Positions 20,034-30,355 of a DNA stretch of 64,000 nt are shown piece after piece; position 1 is the first letter of the stretch; the number at the start of each line of letters is the position of its first letter. The stretch is from the NCBI RefSeq assembly GCF_002929295.1, contig NZ_PJIM01000002.1, positions 392,191 to 456,190 on the forward strand, read 5' to 3'. Source of the DNA: Arthrobacter sp. SX1312. Lineage in GTDB: Bacteria > Actinomycetota > Actinomycetes > Actinomycetales > Micrococcaceae. The notes under the pieces are model-generated. The model worked only from the letters and a program-made list of their open reading frames with translations, was not told the DNA's origin and did no database searches. A program made the translations under genes and the position numbers.

Positions 20034-21223
20034 ACCCGGCCCGCGCTGAAGACGCCGTAGACCTGCGCGGCGGCATCCTCCATCAGGGCCCCGGCCCCCT
20101 CGATCAGTTCGTCGAGGGCCATCGGTCCGGTCGCGAGGGAGAATGCCGCCGCCAGCCCGGCGTCGTGCACCCGGGCGGCCGGGAGCTGGACGCGCCCGGC
20201 GATCACCACGACGGCGCACGCCGCGGGGGCGTTCGCCACGACGGCGTGGACCACCTTCCCGCCGAGCGACTGGGCGTCGAAGGAGCCCTCGCCGGTGAGC
20301 ACGAGATCCGCGTCGGCGAGCGCGCCGGCGAGTCCGACGGCGTCGGCCACGAGGGCGGAGCCGGGCACGATCTCGGCGCCGAGGAACGGGACGAGGACGG
20401 CGGGGAGTCCACCGGCCGCGCCCGCCCCCGGCACCTCGAGCATGTCCACGCCCGTCGACCCGGCGACCACCCGCGCCAGGCGGGAGAGCCCTGCTTCGAG
20501 GACGACGACGTCGTCCGGCGTCGCGCCCTTCTGCGGCCCGAAGACCGTCGCGGCGCCGCGCGGTCCGCACAGGGGGTTGTCGACGTCCACGGCGATGCGC
20601 CAGCGGACGTCACGGGCCCGGGGGTGGAGCTGCGACACGTCGATGGTCGCGAGGGCGCCCAGCGCGCCGCCGCCCGGGGTGAGCGGGTCGCCGTCGGCGT
20701 CGAGGAAGCGGGCCCCGAGGGCTGCCAGGAGGCCGGCACCGCCGTCGGTCGTCGCCGACCCGCCGATGCACAGCAGGATCTCGTCCGCGCCGTCGTCGAG
20801 GAGGCGGGCCGCGATCTCGCCCACGCCGTAGCTGGTGGCGGCGAGGGCGTCGAGGGGACGGTCGGCGACCAGGGGCAGGCCGTTGGCCTCAGCCGCCTCG
20901 AGGACCCCCCGGACCCGGGAGCCGGGCGCGCCGTGGTCCTCGGAGATGCCGTAACGCGCGGTCCGCACCCGGCCGGCGGCGTCGTGGCAGGAGGTGGTCC
21001 GCGCCTCGACGCGCCAGGCCGCGAGAAGGGCGTCCAGCGTCCCCTCACCACCGTCGGCAAGGGGTACCAGGACGACGTCGGGCGCCGGATGGCCCAGGCG
21101 GGCGGCGGCCGCCGTCACACCCGCGGACATGGCGAGGGCAGCCCCCGCTGCCGGAAGGCTCCCCTTGAGGGAGTCGGGTGCGAGGACGATCCTGAGCGGG
21201 CGGCGAGGCGCGGACGTGGTCAC
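20030..21223 (-). CDS. Glycerate kinase (GlxK/GarK family)
   Basis: Phosphorylates glycerate, feeding it into lower glycolysis. The N-terminal LAPDSLKGSL motif with its conserved Lys is family-defining; LCIGGSATTDGGAG is the nucleotide-binding region, and TGEGSFDAQS is the third signature. Length 397 is normal. No glyoxylate or glucarate genes are next to it. Stop codons overlap the convergent acyl-CoA ligase. Whether the product is 2- or 3-phosphoglycerate cannot be told from sequence. Confidence 0.94.
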   Translation of the reverse strand: MTTSAPRRPLRIVLAPDSLKGSLPAAGAALAMSAGVTAAAARLGHPAPDVVLVPLADGGEGTLDALLAAWRVEARTTSCHDAAGRVRTARYGISEDHGAPGSRVRGVLEAAEANGLPLVADRPLDALAATSYGVGEIAARLLDDGADEILLCIGGSATTDGGAGLLAALGARFLDADGDPLTPGGGALGALATIDVSQLHPRARDVRWRIAVDVDNPLCGPRGAATVFGPQKGATPDDVVVLEAGLSRLARVVAGSTGVDMLEVPGAGAAGGLPAVLVPFLGAEIVPGSALVADAVGLAGALADADLVLTGEGSFDAQSLGGKVVHAVVANAPAACAVVVIAGRVQLPAARVHDAGLAAAFSLATGPMALDELIEGAGALMEDAAAQVYGVFSAGRV

Positions 21224-21265
21224 GCGTCCACCCTAACGGGCGCGCCCCGGACGGTCAGGCGCCGG

Positions 21266-21433
21266 TCAGGCGCCGGTCTCGCCGCCGTTGTCCGCCTCGA
21301 AGCCGGGGGCCACCTCTTCCTCGATGCCGGGTCCGCCGTAGCCGCCGGCGTCCTGCTCCTCCGGTGTGCCGGCCTGGTCGGCGCCCTGCTCCTCGGGATC
21401 GGCGGTGGGGGTGTCGTCGGGATTCTCGCTCAT
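21266..21433 (-). CDS. Small acidic hypothetical protein, 55 residues
   Basis: A short gene supported by ATG 21433 with AGGAAGG upstream (leader AGGAAGGCAGCACC) and a clean stop at 21266. The product starts MSENPDDTPTADPEEQ and is Pro/Asp/Glu/Gly-rich, with no hydrophobic segment, so it is likely disordered. TCAGTAAGCTG about 55 nt upstream contains TAAGCT as a probable -10. Its leader resembles those of the small genes at 12956 and 51254. No family is recognised. It is divergent from pgm. Confidence 0.6.
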   Translation of the reverse strand: MSENPDDTPTADPEEQGADQAGTPEEQDAGGYGGPGIEEEVAPGFEADNGGETGA

Positions 21434-21590
21434 GGTGCTGCCTTCCTGATGCGTCTGCTCCCTGGCCGGGCGCTGATACTCAGCTTACTGATGATCGGTC
21501 CGCGGGCAACCCGCCATCGCGCCCACGGAACTCCCGCGTAACCCGCGCTGCACTGGTGTAATCGGGGCCGTTCTTTGACATGCTGGGGCC

Positions 21591-23222
<1,632 letters not shown>

Positions 23223-23230
23223 CCCTGGTG

Positions 23231-24619
23231 CTACAGGAGCCTCCTCAGCAGCTTCCGTTTGATCGGCCCGAAGGGTGGGTACGCGAGCCGCAGCGTATCC
23301 ACCCCGGTGGGCTTGGAGATCACGGGCTGCAGGTGGCTGAAGGTCAGGAACGACTGCCGCCCGTGGTAGCTGCCGGTCCCGCTCGCGCCGACGCCACCGA
23401 ACGGCAGGCCGGGGACCGCGACCTGGATGGTGCAGACGTTGTGGGCGATCCCCCCGGCCTGGACGCGCTCCCTGAACCCGCGCAGGTGCTCGTCGCGGTC
23501 GCTGAACAGGTAGGCGGCGAGCGGGTGCGGGCGGGCGCCGATGAAGCGGATCGCCTCGTCCAGGTCCTCGACCTCGAGGATCGGCAGCAGCGGCCCGAAG
23601 ATCTCCTCCTGCATGAGGGCGGACGAGGGGTCGACGTCGCGCAGGATGGTCGGCTCGATGTACCGCTCGGCGCGCTCGTGCCGTCCGCCCGAGACCACGG
23701 TGCCGTCCGCCAGCAGGCCCACGAGGCGGTCGAAGTGGTGCTCATTGATGATCCGCCCGTAGTCGCGGGACGTCAGCGGGTCGCTCCCGTAGAAGTCCCG
23801 GACGGTGTCCGCCAGCGCTGCGGCCAGTTCCGGCGCGGCGTCCGGCGTCGTCAGGATGTAGTCGGGGGCCACGCACGTCTGCCCCGCGTTCATGAACTTG
23901 CCGAGTGCGATCCTTCGGGCCGCGGCGCGGAGGTCCCCGCCCACGACGACGGCGGGCGACTTCCCGCCCAGCTCCAGGGTCACCGGCGTCAGGTGTTCGG
24001 CCGCGGCCCTCATGACGATCCTGCCGACGCGCTCACCCCCGGTGTAGAAGATGTGGTCGAACGGCTGTCCGAGCAGCGCCGTGCTGGCCTCGACGCCGCC
24101 CTCGACGACCGTGACGGCCTCCGGGTCCAGGTACTCCGGCACGAGCCGGGCGAGCGTCCGGGACGTCGCGCCGGCGAGTTCGCTGGGCTTGAGCACGGCG
24201 GCGTTGCCTGCGGCGAGCGCCCCGACGAGGGGCGCCAGCACGAGCTGGGCCGGGTAGTTCCACGGCCCGATGATCAGCACGACGCCGAGCGGTCGGGCCT
24301 GCGTCCATGCCCGGGCCGGGAGCAGCCCGGCGGGCACGCCGACCTTCTCGGGCACCATCCATCGGTCCAGATGCTTCAGGGCGAAGTCGACCTCGGCTCG
24401 CACGGAGGCGACCTCGGCGAGGAACGCCTCCGTGCGGCTCTTGCCGAGGTCCTCCTCGAGGGCCGTCGTGAGGTCGTCCGCCCGCTCGGAGAGCAGCCGG
24501 CGCAGGGCGCTCAGCTGTCCACGGCGCCACGCCGCGGGGCGCGTGACGCCCGTGTCGAAGTATCGTCGCCGGTCCGCCAGCAGTCCCGCGGCGTCCGTCA
24601 CGTGCGTGTCGGTGCTCAT
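23231..24619 (-). CDS. Aldehyde dehydrogenase family protein
   Basis: NAD(P)-dependent oxidation of an aldehyde to an acid. The order of motifs is complete: IGPWNYPAQL, LKPSELAGAT, the glycine-rich FYTGGERVGR, the general base in LELGGKSP and the catalytic cysteine in NAGQTCVAPDY. Length 462 and the shorter C-terminus resemble the class 3/fatty-aldehyde group (ALDH3-like) rather than betaine-aldehyde enzymes. Start ATG 24619 overlaps the upstream SDR stop by 4 bp (ATGA), so an SDR-ALDH couple converting alcohol to acid through aldehyde is plausible. The substrate is not known. Confidence 0.92.
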   Translation of the reverse strand: MSTDTHVTDAAGLLADRRRYFDTGVTRPAAWRRGQLSALRRLLSERADDLTTALEEDLGKSRTEAFLAEVASVRAEVDFALKHLDRWMVPEKVGVPAGLLPARAWTQARPLGVVLIIGPWNYPAQLVLAPLVGALAAGNAAVLKPSELAGATSRTLARLVPEYLDPEAVTVVEGGVEASTALLGQPFDHIFYTGGERVGRIVMRAAAEHLTPVTLELGGKSPAVVVGGDLRAAARRIALGKFMNAGQTCVAPDYILTTPDAAPELAAALADTVRDFYGSDPLTSRDYGRIINEHHFDRLVGLLADGTVVSGGRHERAERYIEPTILRDVDPSSALMQEEIFGPLLPILEVEDLDEAIRFIGARPHPLAAYLFSDRDEHLRGFRERVQAGGIAHNVCTIQVAVPGLPFGGVGASGTGSYHGRQSFLTFSHLQPVISKPTGVDTLRLAYPPFGPIKRKLLRRLL

Positions 24620-25467
24620 CGGGCGCCCTCCTGATCGGGGGCGGTGCTCGGGCGCCCGGTGAATCCGTCCATGGAGCTGTACACCCTGAAGACCCGGCCC
24701 GCCACGACGTCCCAGACCGGCTGCGGCAGGATATTGCGGAGGATCCCGGCGAGCTGCACCGTCCAGGGCAGCTGGACGCGGGCCCGGCCGGCCAGCATGG
24801 CGCGCCATGCCTTGTCGACGACGTACTCCGGCTCCATCAGGGGTGTCATGAGCGGGCCGCGGGCGCCGTCGAACATGCCGGTCCTGATGTAGCTCGGGAT
24901 GAGCGTGGTGACGCCGATGGGGTGGCCCGTGGACACCAGTTCCAGGCGCAGCGAGTCGCTCCAGCCGATGACCGCCCACTTCGAGGCCGCGTAGACGCTC
25001 ATGCGGGGCACGGCCAGCGTGCCGGAGGCGGAGGCGACGTTGAGGATCCGCGCGGGCGTGCCGCGTTCCATCATCGCGGGCAGGAACGCGCGCGTCACGT
25101 GCATGGGCCCGCCGGTGTTGATGCGCAGCGTGAGATCGATGTCGGCGTGGTGGTCGTGCTCCCAGAAGTACTTCCCGCGCACGATCCCGGCGTTGTTCAC
25201 CAGGACGTCCGGCACGCCGACCTCGTCGAGGACGGCGCCCGCGGCCGCCTGGACGGACTCCACGGACGCCACGTCGACCACATAGCTGTGCACGGAGGCA
25301 GCGCTCGAGGCGAGGCCCGCGACCACGTCCTCGAGGGCGCGGCCGTCCACGTCCCACAGCACGACGGCGGCCGCACCCTCCCTCGCCGCGCGTTCGGCGT
25401 ACAACCTGCCCATGCCCATGCCGGCACCCGTGACCAGGACGATGCGCCCCCGAACCGTGAATCCCAT
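24616..25467 (-). CDS. Short-chain dehydrogenase/reductase
   Basis: Rossmann-fold NAD(P)-dependent oxidoreductase. The cofactor motif TGAGMGMGR lies near residue 12, NNAG at mid-domain, and the catalytic Ser...YAASK motif (Tyr-x-x-x-Lys) at about 158-162. ATG 25467 is preceded by GGAGGAAGAGG, a strong ribosome site, giving 283 residues. The C-terminal 60 residues form an extended hydrophobic-basic region, seen in SDRs acting on lipophilic substrates. It is translationally coupled to the aldehyde dehydrogenase downstream. Confidence 0.92.
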   Translation of the reverse strand: MGFTVRGRIVLVTGAGMGMGRLYAERAAREGAAAVVLWDVDGRALEDVVAGLASSAASVHSYVVDVASVESVQAAAGAVLDEVGVPDVLVNNAGIVRGKYFWEHDHHADIDLTLRINTGGPMHVTRAFLPAMMERGTPARILNVASASGTLAVPRMSVYAASKWAVIGWSDSLRLELVSTGHPIGVTTLIPSYIRTGMFDGARGPLMTPLMEPEYVVDKAWRAMLAGRARVQLPWTVQLAGILRNILPQPVWDVVAGRVFRVYSSMDGFTGRPSTAPDQEGAR

Positions 25468-25563
25468 GCGTGCCTCTTCCTCCGGAACAAGCAACGTAAC
25501 ATCCCGGCCCCACGCTCCCGGTAAACTTTCCCGGAACCCCGACCCGCTTTGGAAGGCATACCC

Positions 25564-26892
25564 ATGAGTGCACGAGGCATCGGCTGGACCCTCCACGGTG
25601 ACGGGAAGAACGTCCGGCCGGGCGGATTCGTCGCTCCGGAGGAACGCCTGACCTGGCCCAGGACCATCGGCATCGGCGCCCAGCACGTCGTCGCGATGTT
25701 CGGCGCGACCTTCCTCGTCCCGCTCATCACCGGGTTCCCGCCGTCGACCACCCTGCTCTTCTCGGGGATCGGGACCATCCTGTTCCTGGTGATCACCGCC
25801 GGGCGGGTGCCGAGCTACCTGGGGTCGAGCTTCGCGTTCATCGCCCCGATCGCGGCGGCCCAGTCCCAGCACGGGGCAGCGGGCGCGCTCGGCGGCATCA
25901 TCATGGCCGGTGCGGCCCTCGCGCTGATCGGCCTGATCGTCCACACGGCGGGTACCCGGTGGATCCAGGTGGCCATGCCGCCCGTCGTCACGGGTGCCAT
26001 CGTGGCGCTGATCGGGCTCAACCTCGCGCCGACCGCGAAGGCGAGCTTCGAGCAGGCGCCCCTGACCGCACTGGTCACGGTGATCTCGATCCTGCTCGTC
26101 ACGGTGCTGTTCAAGGGCATCCTCGGGCGCCTGTCGATCCTCGTCGGCGTGCTCGCCGGGTACGCCGTCGCGATGGTCCGCGGCGAGGTGGACTTCGCCG
26201 CGATCGGGAGCGCCGCATGGATCGGCCTCCCGGAGTTCGCCGCCCCGGAGTTCCACCTCTCCGTCGTCGGGCTCTTCATCCCCGTGGTCCTCGTGCTGGT
26301 CGCCGAGAACATCGGCCACGTGAAGTCGGTGGCCGCGATGACGGGGCGGGACCTCGACCCGTACACCGGACGGGCCCTCATGGCGGACGGCCTCGCGACC
26401 ATGGTCGCCGGGTCCGGTGGCGGGTCGGGAACCACGACCTACGCCGAGAACATCGGCGTGATGGCGGCGTCCCGCGTCTACTCGACGGCCGCGTACTGGG
26501 TGGCCGGCATCGTCGCGATCCTCCTGAGCCTGTTCCCGAAGTTCGGCGCGCTCATCGCGACCGTCCCCGCCGGGGTGCTCGGCGGAGCCGGCGTGGTCCT
26601 CTACGGCATGATCGGTATCCTCGGCGTCCGTATCTGGGTCCAGAATCAGGTCAACTTCTCCAACCCCATCAACCTGTCGACGGCCGGGGTGGCCCTGGTC
26701 ATCGGCATCGCGGACTTCACCTGGGTGATCGGTGACCTGACCTTCGCGGGGATCGCCCTCGGTACGGCCGCCGCGCTCATCATCTTCCACGGCATGACGG
26801 CGATCGCGCGGGCGCGCGGGAGCGAGCACGTCGCCGGGCCGGAAGAGCTCGAATCGAGCGACCACGGAACACGGCCCTCGAAGCTGGGCTGA
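25564..26892 (+). CDS. NCS2-family nucleobase permease (uracil/xanthine type)
   Basis: Proton symporter for a nucleobase. The protein has about 12-14 hydrophobic segments and the family signature GGSGTTTYAENIGV, with a second conserved AENIGHV in the transport core; the QHVVAMFGATFLVPL opening is typical of UraA-like members. Start ATG 25564 has GGAAGG 7 nt upstream, giving 442 residues. No purine or pyrimidine enzyme is adjacent. The UraA-like opening slightly favours uracil, but xanthine or uric acid cannot be excluded. Confidence 0.92.
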   Translation: MSARGIGWTLHGDGKNVRPGGFVAPEERLTWPRTIGIGAQHVVAMFGATFLVPLITGFPPSTTLLFSGIGTILFLVITAGRVPSYLGSSFAFIAPIAAAQSQHGAAGALGGIIMAGAALALIGLIVHTAGTRWIQVAMPPVVTGAIVALIGLNLAPTAKASFEQAPLTALVTVISILLVTVLFKGILGRLSILVGVLAGYAVAMVRGEVDFAAIGSAAWIGLPEFAAPEFHLSVVGLFIPVVLVLVAENIGHVKSVAAMTGRDLDPYTGRALMADGLATMVAGSGGGSGTTTYAENIGVMAASRVYSTAAYWVAGIVAILLSLFPKFGALIATVPAGVLGGAGVVLYGMIGILGVRIWVQNQVNFSNPINLSTAGVALVIGIADFTWVIGDLTFAGIALGTAAALIIFHGMTAIARARGSEHVAGPEELESSDHGTRPSKLG

Positions 26893-26919
26893 CCCGTGAC
26901 CGGTGCGAAGATGGGATCC

Positions 26920-26952
26920 ATGCGCCCCTCCACCGCCTCCGGCACCCGATGA
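26920..26952 (+). promoter_or_regulatory. Ten-codon upstream open frame overlapping the phosphotransferase start
   Basis: ATG 26920 opens MRPSTASGTR and ends at TGA 26950-26952, which overlaps the ATG of the next gene (ATGA). Since the phosphotransferase has no ribosome site, its translation could depend on reading this leader. This is seen in sequence; function is inference. Confidence 0.35.
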
Positions 26953-27950
26953 ACACTCCGCGCGAGGTGTGGGCCTCCCCCGCATGGCGGCAGCAGGCCG
27001 AACAGTGGATCGACCTGGTGCTGGAATCGTTCGGCGTGACCCGCACGGGTCCCACCGACCAGCCGCGCCTGCGCTTCTGGTCGACGCAGCTCACGGTCCC
27101 CACGGACCACGGCACGCTCTGGTTCAAGGAGAACAACCTGGGCCAGCTCGCGGAGGCCTCGATCCTGTCCCTGCTCGGCGAACTGGCGCCGGACCACGTC
27201 ATGGCCCCGCTCGCGATCGAACCCTCCCGCGGGTGGATGCTGACGGCGGACCACGGCGCGACGCTCGACAGCCTCGGATCGGACGACGCCGCGGCATGGG
27301 TCCGCATCACCACCGACTTCGCGGACCTGCAGCGGATCGCCGCCCCGCACGGCGAGCGGCTCGCCGAGGCAGGCCTCGTCACCATGAATCCCGAGGTTGC
27401 GGCGAACTTCGTCGAGAACCAGCTGCTCCTGCACACGGGGCTGCAGGCCGGGCACCCCATGTACCTGTCCGCGGAGGAGGCCGACGACGTCGTGCGCCGC
27501 CTGCCGGCCGTCCACCGCGCCGTCGACGCGCTGCGCGCCGTCCCGGTGCCGCTGTCCCTCGACCACAACGACCTGCACGCGCGGAACTGCTTCCTGCCCG
27601 GCACGAACGCCGAGCCGCTGCGGTTCTTCGACTTCGCGGACGCCTACTGGGCACACCCGTTCAGCGCCCTGCTCGTGCCCATCACGCAGATGCGGGAGCA
27701 GTGGAACACCACGCCGGAGGACCCGCGGATCCGGTCCGTCGTCACGGCCTACCTCGAACGCTGGACCGACCACGCGGCGCTGCCGGAGCTGCGGGCCGCC
27801 GTCGGACCCGCCCTGACGCTGGCGGGCATCCACCGGTACGGCTCCTGGCTGCGCCTGCTGGTCCATGCCGACGACGACGCCATGCGCGCGTACGCCCCCG
27901 CCGCACTGCACTACCTGAAGACGCTGACGGACCCGGTCCTCGAGCTCTAG
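26949..27950 (+). CDS. APH-fold phosphotransferase (kinase-like)
   Basis: Has the protein-kinase-like fold of aminoglycoside/choline phosphotransferases. The catalytic loop SLDHNDLHARNCFL (Brenner-type HxDxxxxN) and the metal motif FFDFADAYW are intact. Length 333 is normal. The family includes antibiotic, sugar, choline and fructosamine kinases, and nothing here favours antibiotic resistance, so I give no substrate. It begins after the NCS2 permease on the same strand without a visible ribosome site of its own. It is convergent with the GDPD gene; tandem repeats fill the gap. Confidence 0.85.
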   Translation: MNTPREVWASPAWRQQAEQWIDLVLESFGVTRTGPTDQPRLRFWSTQLTVPTDHGTLWFKENNLGQLAEASILSLLGELAPDHVMAPLAIEPSRGWMLTADHGATLDSLGSDDAAAWVRITTDFADLQRIAAPHGERLAEAGLVTMNPEVAANFVENQLLLHTGLQAGHPMYLSAEEADDVVRRLPAVHRAVDALRAVPVPLSLDHNDLHARNCFLPGTNAEPLRFFDFADAYWAHPFSALLVPITQMREQWNTTPEDPRIRSVVTAYLERWTDHAALPELRAAVGPALTLAGIHRYGSWLRLLVHADDDAMRAYAPAALHYLKTLTDPVLEL

Positions 27951-27968
27951 CCGTGCACCCGCACTGCC

Positions 27969-28033
27969 GCCGTCGATGCGCATGTACGGCGGGTGCCGTC
28001 GATGCGCATGTACGGCGGGTGCCGTCGATGCGC
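27969..28033. repeat. 26-bp tandem repeat, two and a half copies, each an imperfect palindrome
   Basis: Copies at 27969-27994 and 27995-28020 are identical, and a third begins at 28021 and breaks off after about 13 bases. In each copy GCCGT cg ATGC pairs with GCAT gt ACGGC, a 22-base imperfect palindrome with two mismatched positions. It lies in the convergent gap between two genes, so it may act as a bidirectional terminator or be a small repeat expansion. Confidence 0.8.
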
Positions 28034-28101
28034 CACCCACCACCACAGCTGCGCACCCGCGCGCCGACGACCGGGTCCCGCGGCATTCGACGCCGACCGG
28101 C

Positions 28102-28932
28102 TCAGTCCGGCGGGCGCCCCTGCGGCCAGACGGCCCTCTCGCCCATGCACTCGGCGAGGACGTCCGCGGCATCGGACACGATCCCGTGGACGCCGAGGTC
28201 CAGCAACCGGTCCATCCCGGCCCGCTCGTTGACCGTCCAGACGTGCACCTGCAGGCCCGCTTCCTCGCAGCGCCGGACGAAGCCCCGCGTCACGACCCGC
28301 ACGCCGCGGTACGTCTCGGGGACCTGCAGCGCGTGGACCCGGGCCGCCCGGGCGACCGGTCCGGCCAGGCCCAGCGGCGCGGCGATCCTCAGGAGCGCGT
28401 TGACCGCCATCCCCGCCGACGACGCCGTCGGCCGGTCGAGCAGGCGCAGGACCGCCCGCCTCCGCCGGTCGGAGAAGGACGCGACGAGCACGCGGTCGTG
28501 GGCGGCGTGGCGGTTGATGAGGTCCGCGAAGGGCCGCACGCAGGTGTCGCTCTTCACGTCGACGTTGAGGCGCACCTCCGGCCAGCGCAGCAGGACGGCC
28601 TCGAGCGTCGGGATCCCCCCGCCCCCACCGACCGACAGCCGGCCCAGTTCCTGCGCGGTCCGCGCCGCGACCGGGCCGCGGTCCCCGGTGACGCGGTCGA
28701 GGACGTCGTCGTGGAAGACCATGACGACGCCGTCGCTCGAGGCATGGACGTCGATCTCGAGGTACCGGAAGCCCAGGGCGACGGCGTGTTCGAAGGCGGC
28801 CAGCGTGTTCTCCCCGCCGTCGGGGGCGAAGCCCCGGTGGGACAGCGCGATCGGCCGCGGCCGGGGAGGGGATCCCGCCGCGTTGTCGAGATAGGGGTAG
28901 CGGCCCGTGTCAGGCCGTGCGGAGCGCCGCAA
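28102..28932 (-). CDS. Glycerophosphodiester phosphodiesterase-family protein
   Basis: Hydrolyses glycerophosphodiesters from lipid turnover. The GDPD motif HRGFAPDGGENTLAAF, the metal-binding EIDVHASSDGVVMVFHDDVLDR and VDVKSD are all present. There is no signal peptide, so it is probably cytosolic. The start is TTG 28932, supported by GGAG exactly 7 nt upstream, and lies inside the end of the HAD gene (23-bp overlap), so translation is coupled. Length 276. Substrate range is unknown. Confidence 0.87.
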   Translation of the reverse strand: MRRSARPDTGRYPYLDNAAGSPPRPRPIALSHRGFAPDGGENTLAAFEHAVALGFRYLEIDVHASSDGVVMVFHDDVLDRVTGDRGPVAARTAQELGRLSVGGGGGIPTLEAVLLRWPEVRLNVDVKSDTCVRPFADLINRHAAHDRVLVASFSDRRRRAVLRLLDRPTASSAGMAVNALLRIAAPLGLAGPVARAARVHALQVPETYRGVRVVTRGFVRRCEEAGLQVHVWTVNERAGMDRLLDLGVHGIVSDAADVLAECMGERAVWPQGRPPD

Positions 28933-29719
28933 GCCGTTGCTCCAGGATCTGCGCCACGCCGTCCTCGTCGAACGCGGGGGCCACGAGGTTCGCGGCGGCG
29001 AGCGCGTCGGGGTGCCCGGAGGCCATCGCGTACCCGTGGCCCGCCCAGTCGAGCATCTGGACGTCGTTGGGCATGTCCCCGAAGGCGACGACGTCGGCGG
29101 CGTCGATCCCGCGTGCCGCCGCGTACTGCGCGAGGGTGACGGACTTGTTGATCTCCGGCAGGGCCATCTCGAGCAGGGCCATCGTGGGTGCGGAGTGGGT
29201 CGTGGAGACCAGGTGTGCGACGGCGGGCCGGACGACGGCCAGGAAGTGGTCGGGCGAGACGGCCCTCTCCCGTGCGAGGAACTTCACGATGTCCTCGCCG
29301 GGCAGGGACTCCTCGAAGGCCTGGGCCGTGAGGCCACCGAGCAGTTCGGCCGTGGAGGGGTCGGCAAAACCCGACTCCACCTTGAATCCCGACACGGTCT
29401 CGGCCGCGAAGGTGGCCGCCGGGAAGAGCTTCCGGATGATGTCGCGGGCGGCATAGATGTTCTCGGGTGCGAGGAGCTTCGCGTCGAGCACGCGCTCCGA
29501 CTCGAGGTCGTACGTCAGGGCGCCGTTGGAGCAGATGACCGTCCCCGTATGCCCGAGCTGGTCACGGAGGGGCTGGAGCCAGCGTGGCGGACGGCCCGTG
29601 ACGAAGACGACGTCCACCCCGGCCTCCACGCAGGCACGGAACGCACGGATTGTGCGCTCGCTCATCCTGCCGTCATGCCCGACGACGGTGCCGTCCATGT
29701 CGCTCGCCACGAGGCGCAT
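28910..29719 (-). CDS. HAD-superfamily (Cof-type) phosphatase
   Basis: A second Cof-type HAD phosphatase. Motif I is DMDGTVVG near the start, motif II VTGRPPRW, and FGDMPNDVQML is motif IV. A Cof cap domain fills the middle. I use ATG 29719, with AAGGAG 6-7 nt upstream, in place of an in-frame ATG 30 bp earlier; the result is 269 residues. The GDPD gene overlaps its end by 23 bp, so the pair may act on the phosphate products of the same lipid-turnover route, though this is only suggested by their arrangement. Confidence 0.87.
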   Translation of the reverse strand: MRLVASDMDGTVVGHDGRMSERTIRAFRACVEAGVDVVFVTGRPPRWLQPLRDQLGHTGTVICSNGALTYDLESERVLDAKLLAPENIYAARDIIRKLFPAATFAAETVSGFKVESGFADPSTAELLGGLTAQAFEESLPGEDIVKFLARERAVSPDHFLAVVRPAVAHLVSTTHSAPTMALLEMALPEINKSVTLAQYAAARGIDAADVVAFGDMPNDVQMLDWAGHGYAMASGHPDALAAANLVAPAFDEDGVAQILEQRLAALRTA

Positions 29720-29796
29720 CGTCCACTCCTTCAGGTTCGGGACCTCCACCCTACCGGCGCCGGGCAGTCACCTGCAGGGGCTTGTCGGCGGGGCCG

Positions 29797-30324
29797 CTAC
29801 TGCTCGTACGTGCCGGTCAGGCGGGCGCGGCCGATGGTGTGGGAGAACAGGTTGAAACCGAGGTAGGCGGGGCTGGCGTCGGCGGAGAGGTCCAGCGACT
29901 CGACATCCACGGCGTGGACCACCACGTGGTAGTGGTGCGGCCCGTGCCCCTCGGGTGGCGCGGCGCCCACGAAACCGGGGAACCCGCCGTCGTTCCGCAG
30001 CTGCACGGCACCCTCCGGCAGCAGGCCGGAACCCTCCGTTCCCGCGCCGGCGGGCAGCCACGTGGTGCTCATGGGCAGGTTCGCGACCGCCCAGTGCCAG
30101 AAGCCGCTCGCGGTCGGCGCGTCCGGGTCGTAGACCGTGACCGCGAAGCTCCGGGTGCCCTCGGGGAAGCCGCTCCAGGCGAGCTGCGGCGACTCGTCCT
30201 TGCCGCCCGCCCCCATCATCCCGGACGCCTGCGCGGCGTCGAGGGGAGCGCCGTCGGTGACGGTCTCGCTGGTGAGGTCGAACTCGGGGACCTGCGGAAG
30301 GTCTGCGTACGGATCGCGGGTCAT
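29797..30324 (-). CDS. YbhB/YbcL-family (PEBP-like) protein
   Basis: Phosphatidylethanolamine-binding-protein fold. The signatures [19 protein letters not shown] and [13 protein letters not shown] are the conserved ligand-pocket motifs of the bacterial YbhB group. Length 175 is standard, and no signal peptide is present. The start has GAGGAG upstream. The biochemical role of bacterial members is not settled. The PfkB kinase ends 32 bp upstream of its start on the same strand, so they may share a transcript. Confidence 0.9.
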   Translation of the reverse strand: MTRDPYADLPQVPEFDLTSETVTDGAPLDAAQASGMMGAGGKDESPQLAWSGFPEGTRSFAVTVYDPDAPTASGFWHWAVANLPMSTTWLPAGAGTEGSGLLPEGAVQLRNDGGFPGFVGAAPPEGHGPHHYHVVVHAVDVESLDLSADASPAYLGFNLFSHTIGRARLTGTYEQ

Positions 30325-30355
30325 CGCGTGCTCCTCTGGTCGTCGGTCGGGGTCC

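Noticed and set aside
27969-28033. CRISPR array
   Set aside because: The repeats are directly adjacent without spacers, only two and a half copies, and no cas genes are present.
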